DNA from: Chloroflexia bacterium SDU3-3
GTDB taxonomy: Bacteria > Chloroflexota > Chloroflexia > Chloroflexales > Roseiflexaceae
Reading direction: 5' to 3'
Length of the DNA stretch: 58,198 bases
Assembly: GCA_009268125.1 (NCBI GenBank)
Contig: WBOU01000015.1
Coordinates: 1-58,198 of the forward strand
In this document: positions 15,369 to 26,183 of the stretch, piece after piece
How positions within the stretch are numbered: position 1 is the stretch's first letter
Layout of the letters: every line of letters starts with the position of its first letter
The notes under the pieces: model-generated
Databases searched by the model: none
Seen by the model: the letters and a program-made list of their open reading frames with translations, nothing else
Told to the model about the DNA's origin: nothing
Translations under genes and position numbers: made by a program

Positions 15369-18074
15369 CTACTCCGCCTTGGCCAGGCTCACCGCCGTGT
15401 GCGCGCCGGTGAGCACCGCGCCCAGGTTTGCGCCCGCCACATCGGGGATGAGCACCGCGCCCGCGTCTAGCCCGGTCTCGATCTGCACCGGCAGCGTCAC
15501 GCTGCCTGCGGCGGATGTGACCGTGACCAGCTCGCCCAGGCCCACGTTCAGGCTGCCGCTGTCGGCGGTGCTGAGGATAACGTGGGCCGGAACCTGGCGG
15601 CTGGCCAGCTTCGAGCCGCGCACCCAGCTGCCGCCGCTGTAGGCGCGCGCCACCGGGATGAGCGTCAGCTTGCCCGCGTCGGCGCTGCCGCCCTGCGGCT
15701 GGGCTAGGCCGATCTGGAAGATGCCCTTGGCCTCTTCGGCGGTGGCGGCCAGCTGGATGCCCACGCCCTCGGTGTTCTCGTAGGAGGTGCCGTCGTAGTA
15801 GAAGGCCTCGTTGGGCTGGCGGCCCCACGAGCCGCGGCTGTTGGAGAGCGCCGTGTAGCTGGTGCCCGCGTAGCTGGGCACGCTGCTGACGATCTGGGCG
15901 TTCACATCGGCGGCGATCAGCGCGCCCCAGCCCTTGGCCGCATCGTAGGACACGGTGCTGGTGGGCTTGCCGCCCTTCTTGGCGGGCGCAGCGGCCCCCA
16001 CGGCCACTGGCGTGCGCTCAAGCACGGCCTGGGCGACCGCCTGGAAGCTCTGCCAGTCGGCGGGCAGGCTGGTGGGGCGGGCCTGGCGGAACCGCTGCAC
16101 GCGGCGCTCGGCGTTGGTGTAGGTGCCATCGCGCTCGATCGGCGCGGCGGCGGGCAGCACCACGTCGGCGTACTGCGCGGTCTCGGTCAGGTACAGGTCT
16201 TGCACCACCAAGAACTGGAGGTTCTGCAGCGCCTGGGCGATCTGCGGGTTGTCGGCGGCGGGGTTGAGCGCGGCGATGTAGGCCGCCTTCACGTTGCCGC
16301 CCGCGTTCTTCCAGACCTCGGCGGCGCTCAGCCCGCCTGCGGCGATGTCGGGGCGGATGCCGAAGTCCAGCGCGCCGCGGAAGTTGCCGCCGGGGCGCAG
16401 GGCGATCAGGCCGCTGTTGGCTTTGCCCACCTTGCCGGTGAGCGCGGCCAGCGCGGCCAGCGCCTGCGGGATGGCCGGGTCGGCGGCGGCGGTGCGCCCG
16501 TAGACGATGATGCCGTTCTCGGCGCTGGCGAAGGCGCGGGCTGTGGCGCGGATGACATCGGCGGCCAGGCCGGTGGCGGCCACCAGGCTCTCGAACGAGT
16601 TCGCGCCCAGCACGCGGCGGTAGTCGTCGTTGGTGCGCAGGCGATTGGTGACAAACTCGGCGTTGGTCAGCTTCTCATCCAGCACGGCGTGGATGAGCGC
16701 CAGGGCCAGCTGGGCCTCGCTGCCGGGCCGCACGCGCACCTTGCGGGTGGCGCTGCGCTCCAGCTTGGTCGGGTAGCCGTTGGCCACCGTCAGGTCGCCG
16801 CCGCGCTGGGCGATGCCGCGCAGCCGCAGCTGGTAGATCGAGGCCTCCTCCTCGGGGTCGGCACCCAGCACCAGCACGGCGGTGCCCTTGCCCAGCTTGC
16901 TCAGGTCGGTGCCCTTGCCCACGCCGAACTGGCGCGGCTGGTCATCGATCGGCAGGTCGGCGGGGCCGCCGCTGCGGTGGTCGAGGTTGCTCGACTGCAG
17001 CACCTCGCGGAACAGGCGGTTGAAGAAGAAGAAGTCCTCGTTCGAGAGCTTGGGGCCAGCCAGGCCAGCCACCTGCGCGCCGCTCAGGCCGCCTAGCTTC
17101 TCGCCGATCAGAGCGTAGGCCTCCTCCCATGTCGCTGCGACGTGCTGGCCATTGCGCTTGATCAGCGGGGTGGTCAGGCGATCCGGCTGCTCGCTGTAGC
17201 GCTGGCCGAAGCGGCCCTTGTCGCACATCCAGATCTCGTTCACCGCATCGTTCTCGCGCGGCATCATGCGCTTCAGCTCGTTGTGGCGCGTGTCGGCGGA
17301 TGTGTTGCAGCCAGCCGGGCAGAGGTTGCAGACCTGCGGGGTGGATTTCAGCTCCCAGACGCGGGATTTGAAGCGGAAGTCGGCGGAGGTGAGCGCGCCC
17401 ACCGGGCAGATGTCGGTGGTGTTGCCCGAGAACTTCGAGTCGAAGCCGGGCTGGCTCTTCGAGATGATCTCCCACTTGCGACCGCGGTTGTCGAAGCCCA
17501 GCACATTGTCGTCGGCGATCTCGTCCTCGAAGCGCACGCAGCGCGAGCAGAGGATGCAGCGCTCGCGGTCGAGGTAGATCACCTCGCTCAGCGGGATGGG
17601 CTTCTGGAAGTGGATCTTGTCGCTGTAGTCGAAGCGCGAGGTCTCGGGGCCCCACTGCATCGTCAGGTTCTGCAGCGGGCACTCGCCGCCCTTATCGCAC
17701 ACCGGGCAGTCCAGCGGGTGGCTTGAGAGCAGGAACTCCAGCACGCCCTTCTGGGCGAACTTCACGCGGTCGGAGACGGTGTTCACCACCATGCCATCGG
17801 AGACGGGGGTTGTGCAGCCAGTCTGGAGCTTGTTCATCATCAGGGCCAGCACCGGCTTGCCATCCTCGCCCATCACAACCTGGCGGGTGGCCGGGTCGAC
17901 CTTGGGGGTGTACACCTCGACGAGGCACATGCGGCACATGCCGACCGGCTTCATCTTCGGGTGGTAGCAGAACACCGGGATCGCCACCCCGCCGAGGCGG
18001 GCCGCATCCACGATATTCGTGCCAGCGGGGACACGGATAGTGGTCCCGTCGATTGTCACGGTTACATCGGGCAT
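15369..18074 (-). CDS. nuoG: NADH-quinone oxidoreductase subunit G
   Basis: A 901-residue iron-sulfur subunit of the peripheral arm. The N terminus has a [2Fe-2S] ferredoxin fold (Cys36, Cys47, Cys50 in FCYHPKMKPVGMCRMC). It is followed by the HPLDCPVCDKGGECPLQN motif, a 4Fe-4S site in RCILCSRCVRFEDE, and CNLCPAGCNTS at the start of the molybdopterin-oxidoreductase-like domain, which fills the remaining 600 residues. An alanine/lysine-rich insert (AAAPAKKGGKPTS) precedes the last 200 residues. It is separated from nuoF by 190 bp without nuoE. Confidence 0.96.
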   Translation of the reverse strand: MPDVTVTIDGTTIRVPAGTNIVDAARLGGVAIPVFCYHPKMKPVGMCRMCLVEVYTPKVDPATRQVVMGEDGKPVLALMMNKLQTGCTTPVSDGMVVNTVSDRVKFAQKGVLEFLLSSHPLDCPVCDKGGECPLQNLTMQWGPETSRFDYSDKIHFQKPIPLSEVIYLDRERCILCSRCVRFEDEIADDNVLGFDNRGRKWEIISKSQPGFDSKFSGNTTDICPVGALTSADFRFKSRVWELKSTPQVCNLCPAGCNTSADTRHNELKRMMPRENDAVNEIWMCDKGRFGQRYSEQPDRLTTPLIKRNGQHVAATWEEAYALIGEKLGGLSGAQVAGLAGPKLSNEDFFFFNRLFREVLQSSNLDHRSGGPADLPIDDQPRQFGVGKGTDLSKLGKGTAVLVLGADPEEEASIYQLRLRGIAQRGGDLTVANGYPTKLERSATRKVRVRPGSEAQLALALIHAVLDEKLTNAEFVTNRLRTNDDYRRVLGANSFESLVAATGLAADVIRATARAFASAENGIIVYGRTAAADPAIPQALAALAALTGKVGKANSGLIALRPGGNFRGALDFGIRPDIAAGGLSAAEVWKNAGGNVKAAYIAALNPAADNPQIAQALQNLQFLVVQDLYLTETAQYADVVLPAAAPIERDGTYTNAERRVQRFRQARPTSLPADWQSFQAVAQAVLERTPVAVGAAAPAKKGGKPTSTVSYDAAKGWGALIAADVNAQIVSSVPSYAGTSYTALSNSRGSWGRQPNEAFYYDGTSYENTEGVGIQLAATAEEAKGIFQIGLAQPQGGSADAGKLTLIPVARAYSGGSWVRGSKLASRQVPAHVILSTADSGSLNVGLGELVTVTSAAGSVTLPVQIETGLDAGAVLIPDVAGANLGAVLTGAHTAVSLAKAE

Positions 18075-18100
18075 GGTGTATCTCGATTTCTAGCACTGAC

Positions 18101-18243
18101 GAAGGACGAGCAACGCACAATGAAGCCCACGGGGCAGGCTTCGCTCTACGTCATTCGTCCTTCTTATCATGATGCTCTCGCCTACGAACGAAGGCGAAGG
18201 ATGGGAGACAGAGGCGGCTGAGCCTGGGTATCACATCCTTCGC
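18101..18243. other. Two large stem-loops between nuoF and nuoG
   Basis: GAAGGACGA (18101-18109) pairs with TCGTCCTTC (18155-18163), with GAAGCC/GGCTTC nested inside. GCGAAGGATG (18194-18203) pairs with CATCCTTCGC (18234-18243). The 190-bp gap has no ORF; it may be a mRNA stability element. Confidence 0.6.
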
Positions 18244-18264
18244 CATGAGCCAAGAGAACGACCC

Positions 18265-19578
18265 CTAGCGGGCGACCACGAGCGGGATGGGCGCGTGGCG
18301 GCTGCTGGAGGCCGGGGTTGCATTTTTGATCGCCGCCTCGAACTCCTCGGGGAAGAGCTTGAGCGCCGAGCGGATGGGGCTGACCGCGCTCTCGCCCAGC
18401 AGGCAGAAGCAGTTGCCCGCCATCTGGTTGTAGAGATCGTGCAGCAGCGGGATGTCGCCAGGGCGACCGTGGCCTTCGGACACGCGGTGCAGCACGCTGG
18501 TGAGGAACCACGTGCCCTCGCGGCAGGGCGTGCACTTGCCGCACGATTCGTGCTTGAAGAACTCGTCCATCTTGTAGGCCAGCTGCACCGCGCTCACCGT
18601 CTCGTCCAGCACGATCACCGCGCCGGAGCCGAGCATGGAGCCAGCCGCCGCCACGCCCTCGTAGTCGAGCGTGATGTCGAGCTTGTCGGCGGTGAGCCAG
18701 GGGGCCGAAGCGCCGCCCGGGATGACGATCTTCACGTTGTTGCCGTTGCGGATGCCGCCGCCGTAGTCGGGCGAGTAGATCAGCTCGCGCAGCGACACGC
18801 CGAAGGGGATCTCGTAGTTGCCGGGCCGGTTCACGTGGCCCGACAGCGAGAAGGCCTTGGTGCCAGGGCTTTTCTCGGTGCCAAACTGCCGGTACCAAGC
18901 CACGCCCTTGCCGATGATCATCGGCACGTTGGCCAGCGTCTCCACGTTGTTGATGATCGTGGGCTTGGCGTACAGGCCGGCCACCGCCGGGAAGGGCGGC
19001 TTGAGCCGGGGCTGGCCGATCTTGCCTTCGAGCGACTCCATCAGCGCGGTCTCTTCGCCGCAGATGTACGCGCCCGCGCCGCGGTGGACGTAGATGTCCA
19101 GGTCGTAGCCCTTGCCGAAGATGTTCTTCCCGAGGAAGCCCTTCTCGTAGGCGCTGGCGATGGCCTGGTCAAGCCGCCGGGCGGCGGCGGCGAACTCGCC
19201 GCGGATGTAGATGAACGCCGTGTGGCACTCGATCGCGTAGGCCGAGAGCGCGATGCCCTCGATCAGCTGGTGGGGGTTGCGGTCGATGATCTGGTGGTTG
19301 TTGAAGGTGCCCGGCTCGCTCTCGTCGCAGTTGCAGAGCAGGTAGCGTGGGAACACATCCTTGGGGAGGAAGCTCCACTTCACGCCGGTGGGGAAGCCCG
19401 CGCCGCCACGACCGCGCAGCCCGGCGTCCTTCACCATCGTCATGATATCGGCGGGTGTCTTCTCAGTCACCGCCATACGGTACGCTTCATACCCCCCATG
19501 CTGGAGGTAGACATCGAAATCGGCGATGTTCGGGATGTCCAGATCGCGTAGTACAATATGCTCAGTCAGCGGGGGCAT
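18265..19578 (-). CDS. nuoF: NADH-quinone oxidoreductase subunit F (NADH/FMN binding)
   Basis: A 437-residue subunit that oxidises NADH with FMN and passes electrons to cluster N3. Signatures: GLRGRGGAGFPTGVKWSF (FMN/NADH), LCNCDESEPGTFNN, YICGEETALMESLEG, and CGKCTPCREGT with a later cysteine for the 4Fe-4S cluster. ATG 19578 is given; an in-frame TTG at 19584 sits at a better distance from AAAGGTG and may be the real start. It is the first gene of the operon here. No nuoA-E lies in the window, so NuoE and the other subunits must be encoded elsewhere. Confidence 0.95.
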   Translation of the reverse strand: MPPLTEHIVLRDLDIPNIADFDVYLQHGGYEAYRMAVTEKTPADIMTMVKDAGLRGRGGAGFPTGVKWSFLPKDVFPRYLLCNCDESEPGTFNNHQIIDRNPHQLIEGIALSAYAIECHTAFIYIRGEFAAAARRLDQAIASAYEKGFLGKNIFGKGYDLDIYVHRGAGAYICGEETALMESLEGKIGQPRLKPPFPAVAGLYAKPTIINNVETLANVPMIIGKGVAWYRQFGTEKSPGTKAFSLSGHVNRPGNYEIPFGVSLRELIYSPDYGGGIRNGNNVKIVIPGGASAPWLTADKLDITLDYEGVAAAGSMLGSGAVIVLDETVSAVQLAYKMDEFFKHESCGKCTPCREGTWFLTSVLHRVSEGHGRPGDIPLLHDLYNQMAGNCFCLLGESAVSPIRSALKLFPEEFEAAIKNATPASSSRHAPIPLVVAR

Positions 19579-19650
19579 GGCCAATTTGCACCTTTCCAGT
19601 ATCTGGTAGCAGATGCACAGATTTGCTAAGGAGGCTGTATTTCGGGGCTT

Positions 19651-19679
19651 ACTGTACCATTATAACAGCTTCGTGTCAA
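19651..19679 (-). promoter_or_regulatory. Promoter of the nuoF-N operon
   Basis: On the minus strand TTGACA (19679-19674) is separated by 17 bp from TACAGT (19656-19651). A perfect TATAAT overlaps the spacer but is too close to the -35. The predicted leader is about 60 nt. Confidence 0.65.
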
Positions 19680-19699
19680 ATAGTACAAAGGCGAGAGTT

Positions 19700-20197
19700 G
19701 TGCATACCACCGCTTTTTTTTCGCTTCGCCCGCTGCTTCCCAGCGAGCAGGAATGCCTTACGACGTTCTGGCAAGAACACTGGGGCGCACCGCTGATGGT
19801 GACCCGTGGGGTCATCCACCACGCCCGCGATCTGAGCGCGTTTGTGGCCGAAGATCCGGCGGGCGCGTGGGTCGGGCTGCTGAGCTACCGGGTGGAGGGC
19901 GGCGCGTGCGAGGTGATGTCGCTCGATGCGCTGCGCGAGGGCCAGGGCATCGGCACCGCGCTGCTGGGTGCGATCGTTGGGCTGGCCCGCGCCCAGGGGC
20001 TCGCGCGGCTGTGGCTGATCACTACCAACGACAACACGCGCGCGCTGCGCTTCTACCAGCGGCGCGGCTGGCGGCTGGCCGCGCTCTACCCTGGCGCGGT
20101 GGAGGCGGCCCGCGCGCTCAAGCCCTCCATCCCACTGTCCGGCGACGACGGCATCCCCATCCGCGATGAGATCGAACTGGAGTACCCGCTGGGCTAG
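19700..20197 (+). CDS. GNAT family N-acetyltransferase
   Basis: The predicted 165-residue protein is taken from GTG 19700, which has AAAGGCGAGAG just upstream; the open frame extends to ATG 19613 without family similarity and overlaps the nuoF promoter. Motif A for acetyl-CoA appears as [19 protein letters not shown] and motif B as [20 protein letters not shown]. The substrate is unknown. The last four bases overlap, tail to tail, with the stop of the convergent LuxR-type gene. Confidence 0.85.
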   Translation: MHTTAFFSLRPLLPSEQECLTTFWQEHWGAPLMVTRGVIHHARDLSAFVAEDPAGAWVGLLSYRVEGGACEVMSLDALREGQGIGTALLGAIVGLARAQGLARLWLITTNDNTRALRFYQRRGWRLAALYPGAVEAARALKPSIPLSGDDGIPIRDEIELEYPLG

Positions 20198-22302
20198 ACC
20201 AGGCCCTGCTCCACCGCCAGCCGGGTCATGGCGCTGCGGGTGGAGACGCCCAGTTTGCCGTAGATCGAGCGCAGGTGGGCGTGCACTGTGCGCGGGCTGA
20301 CCACCAGGGTGGCGGCCACCTGTGCGTCGGTCATGCCGGTGGAGACAAAGCGCAGCACCTCTAGCTCGCGCGGGGTCAGCGCGTCGGGGGCGATGGCCTG
20401 GGCGGCGGCGTGGGCTAGGCGCGGCGACTCGATCTGCTCAAGGCGGGCGCGCACATCCTCGCTGCTCTCGCGGTCGCCCATGGTGTCGAAGGCGGCCAGG
20501 GCGCGCTGGTAGTGGCCTGCGGCCTCGGCGGCGGCACCCTCGGCGCGGGCGGCGTCGCCCAGGTAGGCTGTGGCCCATGTCTCGCCCCAGGCGAACCCGG
20601 CGTGGGCAAACAGCCCTTGGCTCTCGGCGAAGCGGGCGCGGGCGGCTGCGGCATCGCCGCGCTCCAGCGCGATGATCCCCAGGCGGATGAAGGTCCACGC
20701 CACCTCCTCCTGCGCGCCGCTGGCCTCCAGCAGCACCAGGCTCTGCTCGTAGAGTGCGCTGGCCTCGGCGGCGTCGCCGCGCATGTGGGCCATGCGCCCC
20801 AGCCCGCTGAGCGCCAGCCCCACCCCGGCCTGGTCGCCGAGCGCGCGGTGGATCTGCAGGCTCTCGGCGAAGTAGCGCTCGGCCAGGCCGAAGGCCGACT
20901 GCACGTTGGCCAGCCAGCCCGCGCCGATCAGCGCCCGTGCCCGCACGGCGGGGGCCAGATCGGCGCTCTGCAGCGCCAGATCGAGCCAGGCGCGGCCCTC
21001 GCTGACATGCCCGTGGATGTGCCAGAAGCGCCAGATCGCCCCGCCGATGCGGGCGATGCTGGCGGCGTCGCCGTCGGCGCGGGCCTTGGCCAGCGCCGCG
21101 CGGATGTTGCTGTGGGCCTGCTCCAGCTGGTCGAGCAGGCGGCGCTGCGCCGGGCCGACCAGCAGGGCACCGGCCTGCTCGGCCAGCTGGGTGTAGTAGC
21201 GGTGGTGGCGGGCGGCGGCGCCGGGCAGGTCGTCGTGGGCCAGCTGCTCCAGCGCGAACTCGCGGATGGTGTCGAGCATGGTGAAGCGCGGCTGGCCATC
21301 GGGGCCGTCAAGCCGGATGAGCATGGATTTGTCGAGCAGCGACGAGAGCGTGTCGAGCATGGGGGTGGGCGGCGCATCGGGCGGCAGCAGCGCCACGGCC
21401 TCGGCGGCCTCGATCGACCAGCCGCCGACGAACACGCCCAGCTGGGCGAAGATCGCCTGCTCCTCGGGCGAGAGCAGATCGTAGCTCCACGCGATCGTCT
21501 TGCGCAGAGTCTGCTGGTGGGCCGGAAGGTCGCGCGGGCCGCTGGTCAGCAGGTCGAGCCGACTTTCCAGCCGCTCGTAGAGCGCGTGGATCGACAGCAG
21601 GTTCAGGCGCGAGGCGGCCAGCTCGATCGCCAGAGGCAGCCCCTCCAGCCGCTGGCAGATCGCGGCGATGGTGGCCGAGGTCTCGGTGGAGACCACGAAC
21701 TCGGGGCGCACCGCGCGGGCGCGCTCGATGAACAGGCTGGCGGCGGCGTTCTGGGCCAGCTGGTCGACATCCAGCAGCGGCGCGGGCACATCCAGCGGCG
21801 GCACGGCGTAGCGGCGCTCGCCCGCCAGGTTCAGCACCACGCGGCTGGTGATCAGGATGGTGAGCGTGGGGCACTGGCCCAGCAGCTCGGCCACCAGCGG
21901 CGCGGCGTCGAGGATCTGCTCGAAGTTGTCGAGCAGCAGCAGGGTGCGGGCGGGGGCCAGCTCATCCAGCACGCGCTGGCGCGCGGCGCGCTCGTCGGGC
22001 TCGCGCAGGCCCATGGCGCGGGCGATGGCGGTGACCACCTGGCCTGGGTCGGCGATGCTGGCCAGCGGCGCGTAGATCACGCCGTTGGAGAAGCTGGGCG
22101 CGAGCCGCTGGGCGGCGTGCAGCGCCAGGCGCGATTTGCCGATCCCGCCCGGCCCGGTGAGGGTCAGCAGGCGCGTCTGCGGGTCGCCGAGGATGGCGCA
22201 GATCGCCTCTAGCTCGGCGGCGCGCCCGATCAGCGCGGTGATGGGTATGGGCAGCGGCGTTGGCGCTGGATGGGTGGAGAAGGGAATTGACATAGTTAGC
22301 AT
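20194..22302 (-). CDS. ATPase-TPR-LuxR transcriptional regulator
   Basis: A 702-residue regulator. Residues about 15-300 form an NB-ARC/STAND-like ATPase with a Walker A ([14 protein letters not shown]), Walker B ([12 protein letters not shown]) and [13 protein letters not shown]. The middle (about 350-610) is a TPR-like helical array. The C terminus is a LuxR/GerE helix-turn-helix ([20 protein letters not shown]... [15 protein letters not shown]). Such proteins bind a ligand or partner, hydrolyse ATP and activate target promoters. ATG 22302 is preferred because the predicted transcription start is near 22322, downstream of the longest frame's ATG (22344). The target genes are unknown. Confidence 0.9.
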   Translation of the reverse strand: MLTMSIPFSTHPAPTPLPIPITALIGRAAELEAICAILGDPQTRLLTLTGPGGIGKSRLALHAAQRLAPSFSNGVIYAPLASIADPGQVVTAIARAMGLREPDERAARQRVLDELAPARTLLLLDNFEQILDAAPLVAELLGQCPTLTILITSRVVLNLAGERRYAVPPLDVPAPLLDVDQLAQNAAASLFIERARAVRPEFVVSTETSATIAAICQRLEGLPLAIELAASRLNLLSIHALYERLESRLDLLTSGPRDLPAHQQTLRKTIAWSYDLLSPEEQAIFAQLGVFVGGWSIEAAEAVALLPPDAPPTPMLDTLSSLLDKSMLIRLDGPDGQPRFTMLDTIREFALEQLAHDDLPGAAARHHRYYTQLAEQAGALLVGPAQRRLLDQLEQAHSNIRAALAKARADGDAASIARIGGAIWRFWHIHGHVSEGRAWLDLALQSADLAPAVRARALIGAGWLANVQSAFGLAERYFAESLQIHRALGDQAGVGLALSGLGRMAHMRGDAAEASALYEQSLVLLEASGAQEEVAWTFIRLGIIALERGDAAAARARFAESQGLFAHAGFAWGETWATAYLGDAARAEGAAAEAAGHYQRALAAFDTMGDRESSEDVRARLEQIESPRLAHAAAQAIAPDALTPRELEVLRFVSTGMTDAQVAATLVVSPRTVHAHLRSIYGKLGVSTRSAMTRLAVEQGLV

Positions 22303-22328
22303 CGCACTGCGGACAAGGGATATAGCGT

Positions 22329-22358
22329 ATTGTAGCCCCGACATGCGGCGGTTGTCCA
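22329..22358 (-). promoter_or_regulatory. Promoter of the LuxR-type regulator
   Basis: On the minus strand TGGACA (22358-22353) and TACAAT (22334-22329) are 18 bp apart. The start would be near 22322, leaving a leader of about 20 nt. Confidence 0.6.
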
Positions 22359-22505
22359 GTTGTGGTGCTCGTTCGTTGGGCTGCGCTGCCCGTTCTCGTT
22401 TTTTGCCAGTGGTGTGCGCTGCCTTACGATTAGCCAGGTGTGTGGGGAGAGGGTGGCGGGGATGATACTTCTATCACAGATAGCTTGTGACGGGATGAAC
22501 GAATG

Positions 22506-22537
22506 CCGCTCCGCCCGACAGCTGCCGGGCGGAGCGG
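22506..22537. terminator. Hairpin after the chitinase gene
   Basis: CCGCTCCGCCCG (22506-22517) pairs perfectly with CGGGCGGAGCGG (22526-22537). It lies 8 bp beyond the chitinase stop. The following T tract is weak, so termination may be Rho-assisted. Confidence 0.6.
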
Positions 22538-22545
22538 GTGGACTT

Positions 22546-24075
<1,530 letters not shown>

Positions 24076-24228
24076 ACGTGTTGCTCCATTCGTGTTTGAC
24101 TAAGACGATATGTGAGTCACGCGAGTAGGGGCGAAGTCTGCGCAGGCGGAAGCCGCCCGCGGCGGTGTGCATGAACCACCCAGTCTTCCCACGCTCCTTT
24201 CTTTAACAGCTGCTTTTGGCCTAGCGCC

Positions 24229-25041
24229 CTACTGCGGTACCCGATAGGTTTGAGGCGCAGGAGACCCGCGCCAGATACGCTCGGCGGCACCGTGGGCGCC
24301 TGCGATCCGTGTGTGGTAGGCCCGGACGGCCTGGGGCATCGGCTCGGTGCGGAAGAGCTCGTCGATCTGGCTGCTGTAGGCGGCGATCGCCTCGATCTTC
24401 GGCGCGAGCGTGGTATCTATCGCCACGACATGCGGCTGAAACGGCGTGGTCAGCGCGCTCTGGCGGGTCTCAACCGCGCCAGCGTACATGGCGTAGGGGA
24501 AATCTTCGTAGAGGGTGAGCGCATCGCCCGCGATGGCTAGGGCGGCGCTGTGGGTGATCTGGTGGTCGACATGGAAGCCGACGCCGAGCGGCGCGTAGAG
24601 CGCGGCGCGCGGGGCGCGGCGGCGCACCTCGGCGATGTAGCCCTCCAGCGCGGGCCGCAGCGGGTCGTCGGCCACGGGCGTGCCGAAGAGCGACTCGCGG
24701 GTGGTGTAGGCGTCGGGGCGGCGGTAGATCGCGTCGAGGAAGCCCGCCCAGATGTAGTCGGCACCGATCCGCGCCATGGCGGCGGCGTCCTCATCCAGCC
24801 GCGCGGCCACCACCTGCTCGGGCGGCAGCGCCCAGAACCGATGGAACTCCTGCGCCAGCTCGCTGAACGGCCCCTCGGGCGGCGGCGCGGCGGTGCAGAG
24901 CGTGATCACCAGCACGCGCTCGCCGCGGCTGCGCTGGTTGATGATCGATCCGCCGCACGAGAGCACCGCGTCATCCAGATGGGGCGAGAGGTAGATATGA
25001 TCGTAGGCATCTGTTAGGTCTGCGAGCTGTGTCTGTTGCAT
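24229..25041 (-). CDS. PIG-L (LmbE) family deacetylase
   Basis: A 270-residue zinc hydrolase of the PIG-L fold. Zinc ligands lie in SPHLDDAVLSCGG (family PHPDDE/AHPDD motif) and in the HVDHQ motif. The family removes acetyl groups from N-acetylglucosamine derivatives, including GlcNAc-PI, GlcNAc-Ins and, in archaeal chitin catabolism, diacetylchitobiose. The neighbours (chitinase, GH3, SIS enzyme) favour a chito-oligosaccharide or GlcNAc deacetylase, which is inference. No signal peptide, so it is cytoplasmic. ATG 25041 is given; GTG 25062 is an alternative. Confidence 0.85.
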   Translation of the reverse strand: MQQTQLADLTDAYDHIYLSPHLDDAVLSCGGSIINQRSRGERVLVITLCTAAPPPEGPFSELAQEFHRFWALPPEQVVAARLDEDAAAMARIGADYIWAGFLDAIYRRPDAYTTRESLFGTPVADDPLRPALEGYIAEVRRRAPRAALYAPLGVGFHVDHQITHSAALAIAGDALTLYEDFPYAMYAGAVETRQSALTTPFQPHVVAIDTTLAPKIEAIAAYSSQIDELFRTEPMPQAVRAYHTRIAGAHGAAERIWRGSPAPQTYRVPQ

Positions 25042-25137
25042 AGTTTCGCCGGATCTCCACACAAGAAGGCTTCACCACCGACGGCGGGCAGCGCCGGGGC
25101 GCAGGCGGGGCGCGTGGCCCCGCCGCGCTGGGGTGCG

Positions 25138-26172
25138 CTAGGTCGTGCGCGTGACCTTGTTGAGGCCGCGCGGCATGTTGGGGTCGTTGCCCTTGGCCAC
25201 CGTTAGGTGGTAGCAGAAGATCTGCGCCGGGATGATCGCGGTCAGCGGGCTGAGCCAGCTGGGCAGCGCGGGCAGCCGGATGGAATCCTGCGTGAGGCTG
25301 AGCGCGCGCTCGTCATCCGAGAGCACCACCAGCTGGGCCTGCTGGGCCACCAGCCGCTCAAGCAGGCCCAGCACATCCTCGTACACCGCATCCTGGGGGG
25401 CGGTGGCGAACACCGGCAGGCCAGGGGTGACGAGCGCGGCGGGGCCGTGCTGGAACTCGGCGCTGGAGTAGGGGTCGGCGGCCACGTAGGCCATCTCTTT
25501 CATCTTCAGGCCCCACTCGAGCGTGGTGGCGAAGTTGTAGCCGCGCCCCAGGATGAGGCAGCGCTCCATGTGGCGGAACTTGGCCGCGATCTCCTGCAGC
25601 ACGGCCTCGTGGGCCAGCACGGCGGCGGCGGCCTCGGGCACGCGGCCCAGCTGGGCGCGGCGCTCGCCGCTGGGGTCATCTAGCGCCACCGAGAGCATGG
25701 CGATGGTGAGCAGCTGGGCGGTGTAGCTCTTGGTGGCGGCCACGGCCTTCTCGGCCCCGGCGCGCACATCCAGCGTGAAGTCGGCGGCCTGGGCCAGCGG
25801 CGAGCCGGGCGCGTTGGTGATCGCCATGGTTAGCGCGCCCTGGCGCGCGCCCTCGGCCACCACCTCGACGATGTCGGGCGACTCGCCCGACTGCGAGATG
25901 CCCAGCACCAGCGCGCGGCTCAGGTCGGGCGCGGCCTGGTAGCGGGTGAACATGGACGGCGAGGCCGACGCGACCACCAGCCGGTTATACATGCCCCAGA
26001 GGTACTGGGCGTAGAACCCGGCGTGGGCCGAGGTGCCGCGCGCCGAGAGGAAGACATAGGCGATATCGCGCGAGCGGATGGCCTTGGCGGCCTCCTGGAC
26101 GGCGGGCCACTGCTCGCGCAGCAGCGCGGCCAGAACCTCGGGCTGCTCGCAGATCTCGGTGTAGACGCTCAT
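25138..26172 (-). CDS. Double-SIS sugar-phosphate isomerase/deaminase (GlmS C-domain-like)
   Basis: A 344-residue protein with two SIS domains. Motifs: LSARGTSAHAG, GISQSGESPDIVEV, ATKSYTAQLL and GRGYNFATTLEWGLKMKE. It matches the isomerase half of glucosamine-6-phosphate synthase and has no N-terminal glutaminase, so it cannot use glutamine. In such gene clusters it typically deaminates glucosamine-6-phosphate to fructose-6-phosphate, feeding GlcNAc carbon to glycolysis. The start at 26172 has AAAGGA upstream; the open frame continues far into the GH3 gene and is not used. It lies 11 bp after the GH3 gene. Confidence 0.88.
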   Translation of the reverse strand: MSVYTEICEQPEVLAALLREQWPAVQEAAKAIRSRDIAYVFLSARGTSAHAGFYAQYLWGMYNRLVVASASPSMFTRYQAAPDLSRALVLGISQSGESPDIVEVVAEGARQGALTMAITNAPGSPLAQAADFTLDVRAGAEKAVAATKSYTAQLLTIAMLSVALDDPSGERRAQLGRVPEAAAAVLAHEAVLQEIAAKFRHMERCLILGRGYNFATTLEWGLKMKEMAYVAADPYSSAEFQHGPAALVTPGLPVFATAPQDAVYEDVLGLLERLVAQQAQLVVLSDDERALSLTQDSIRLPALPSWLSPLTAIIPAQIFCYHLTVAKGNDPNMPRGLNKVTRTT

Positions 26173-26183
26173 AGTGTATTCCT

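Noticed and set aside
18075-18264. nuoE in the nuoF-nuoG gap
   Set aside because: Only 190 bp with two stem-loops and no thioredoxin-like or [2Fe-2S] coding sequence.
19661-19679. TTGACA with the perfect TATAAT as the nuoF promoter
   Set aside because: The spacing is only 9 bp. TACAGT at 17 bp is the more plausible -10.
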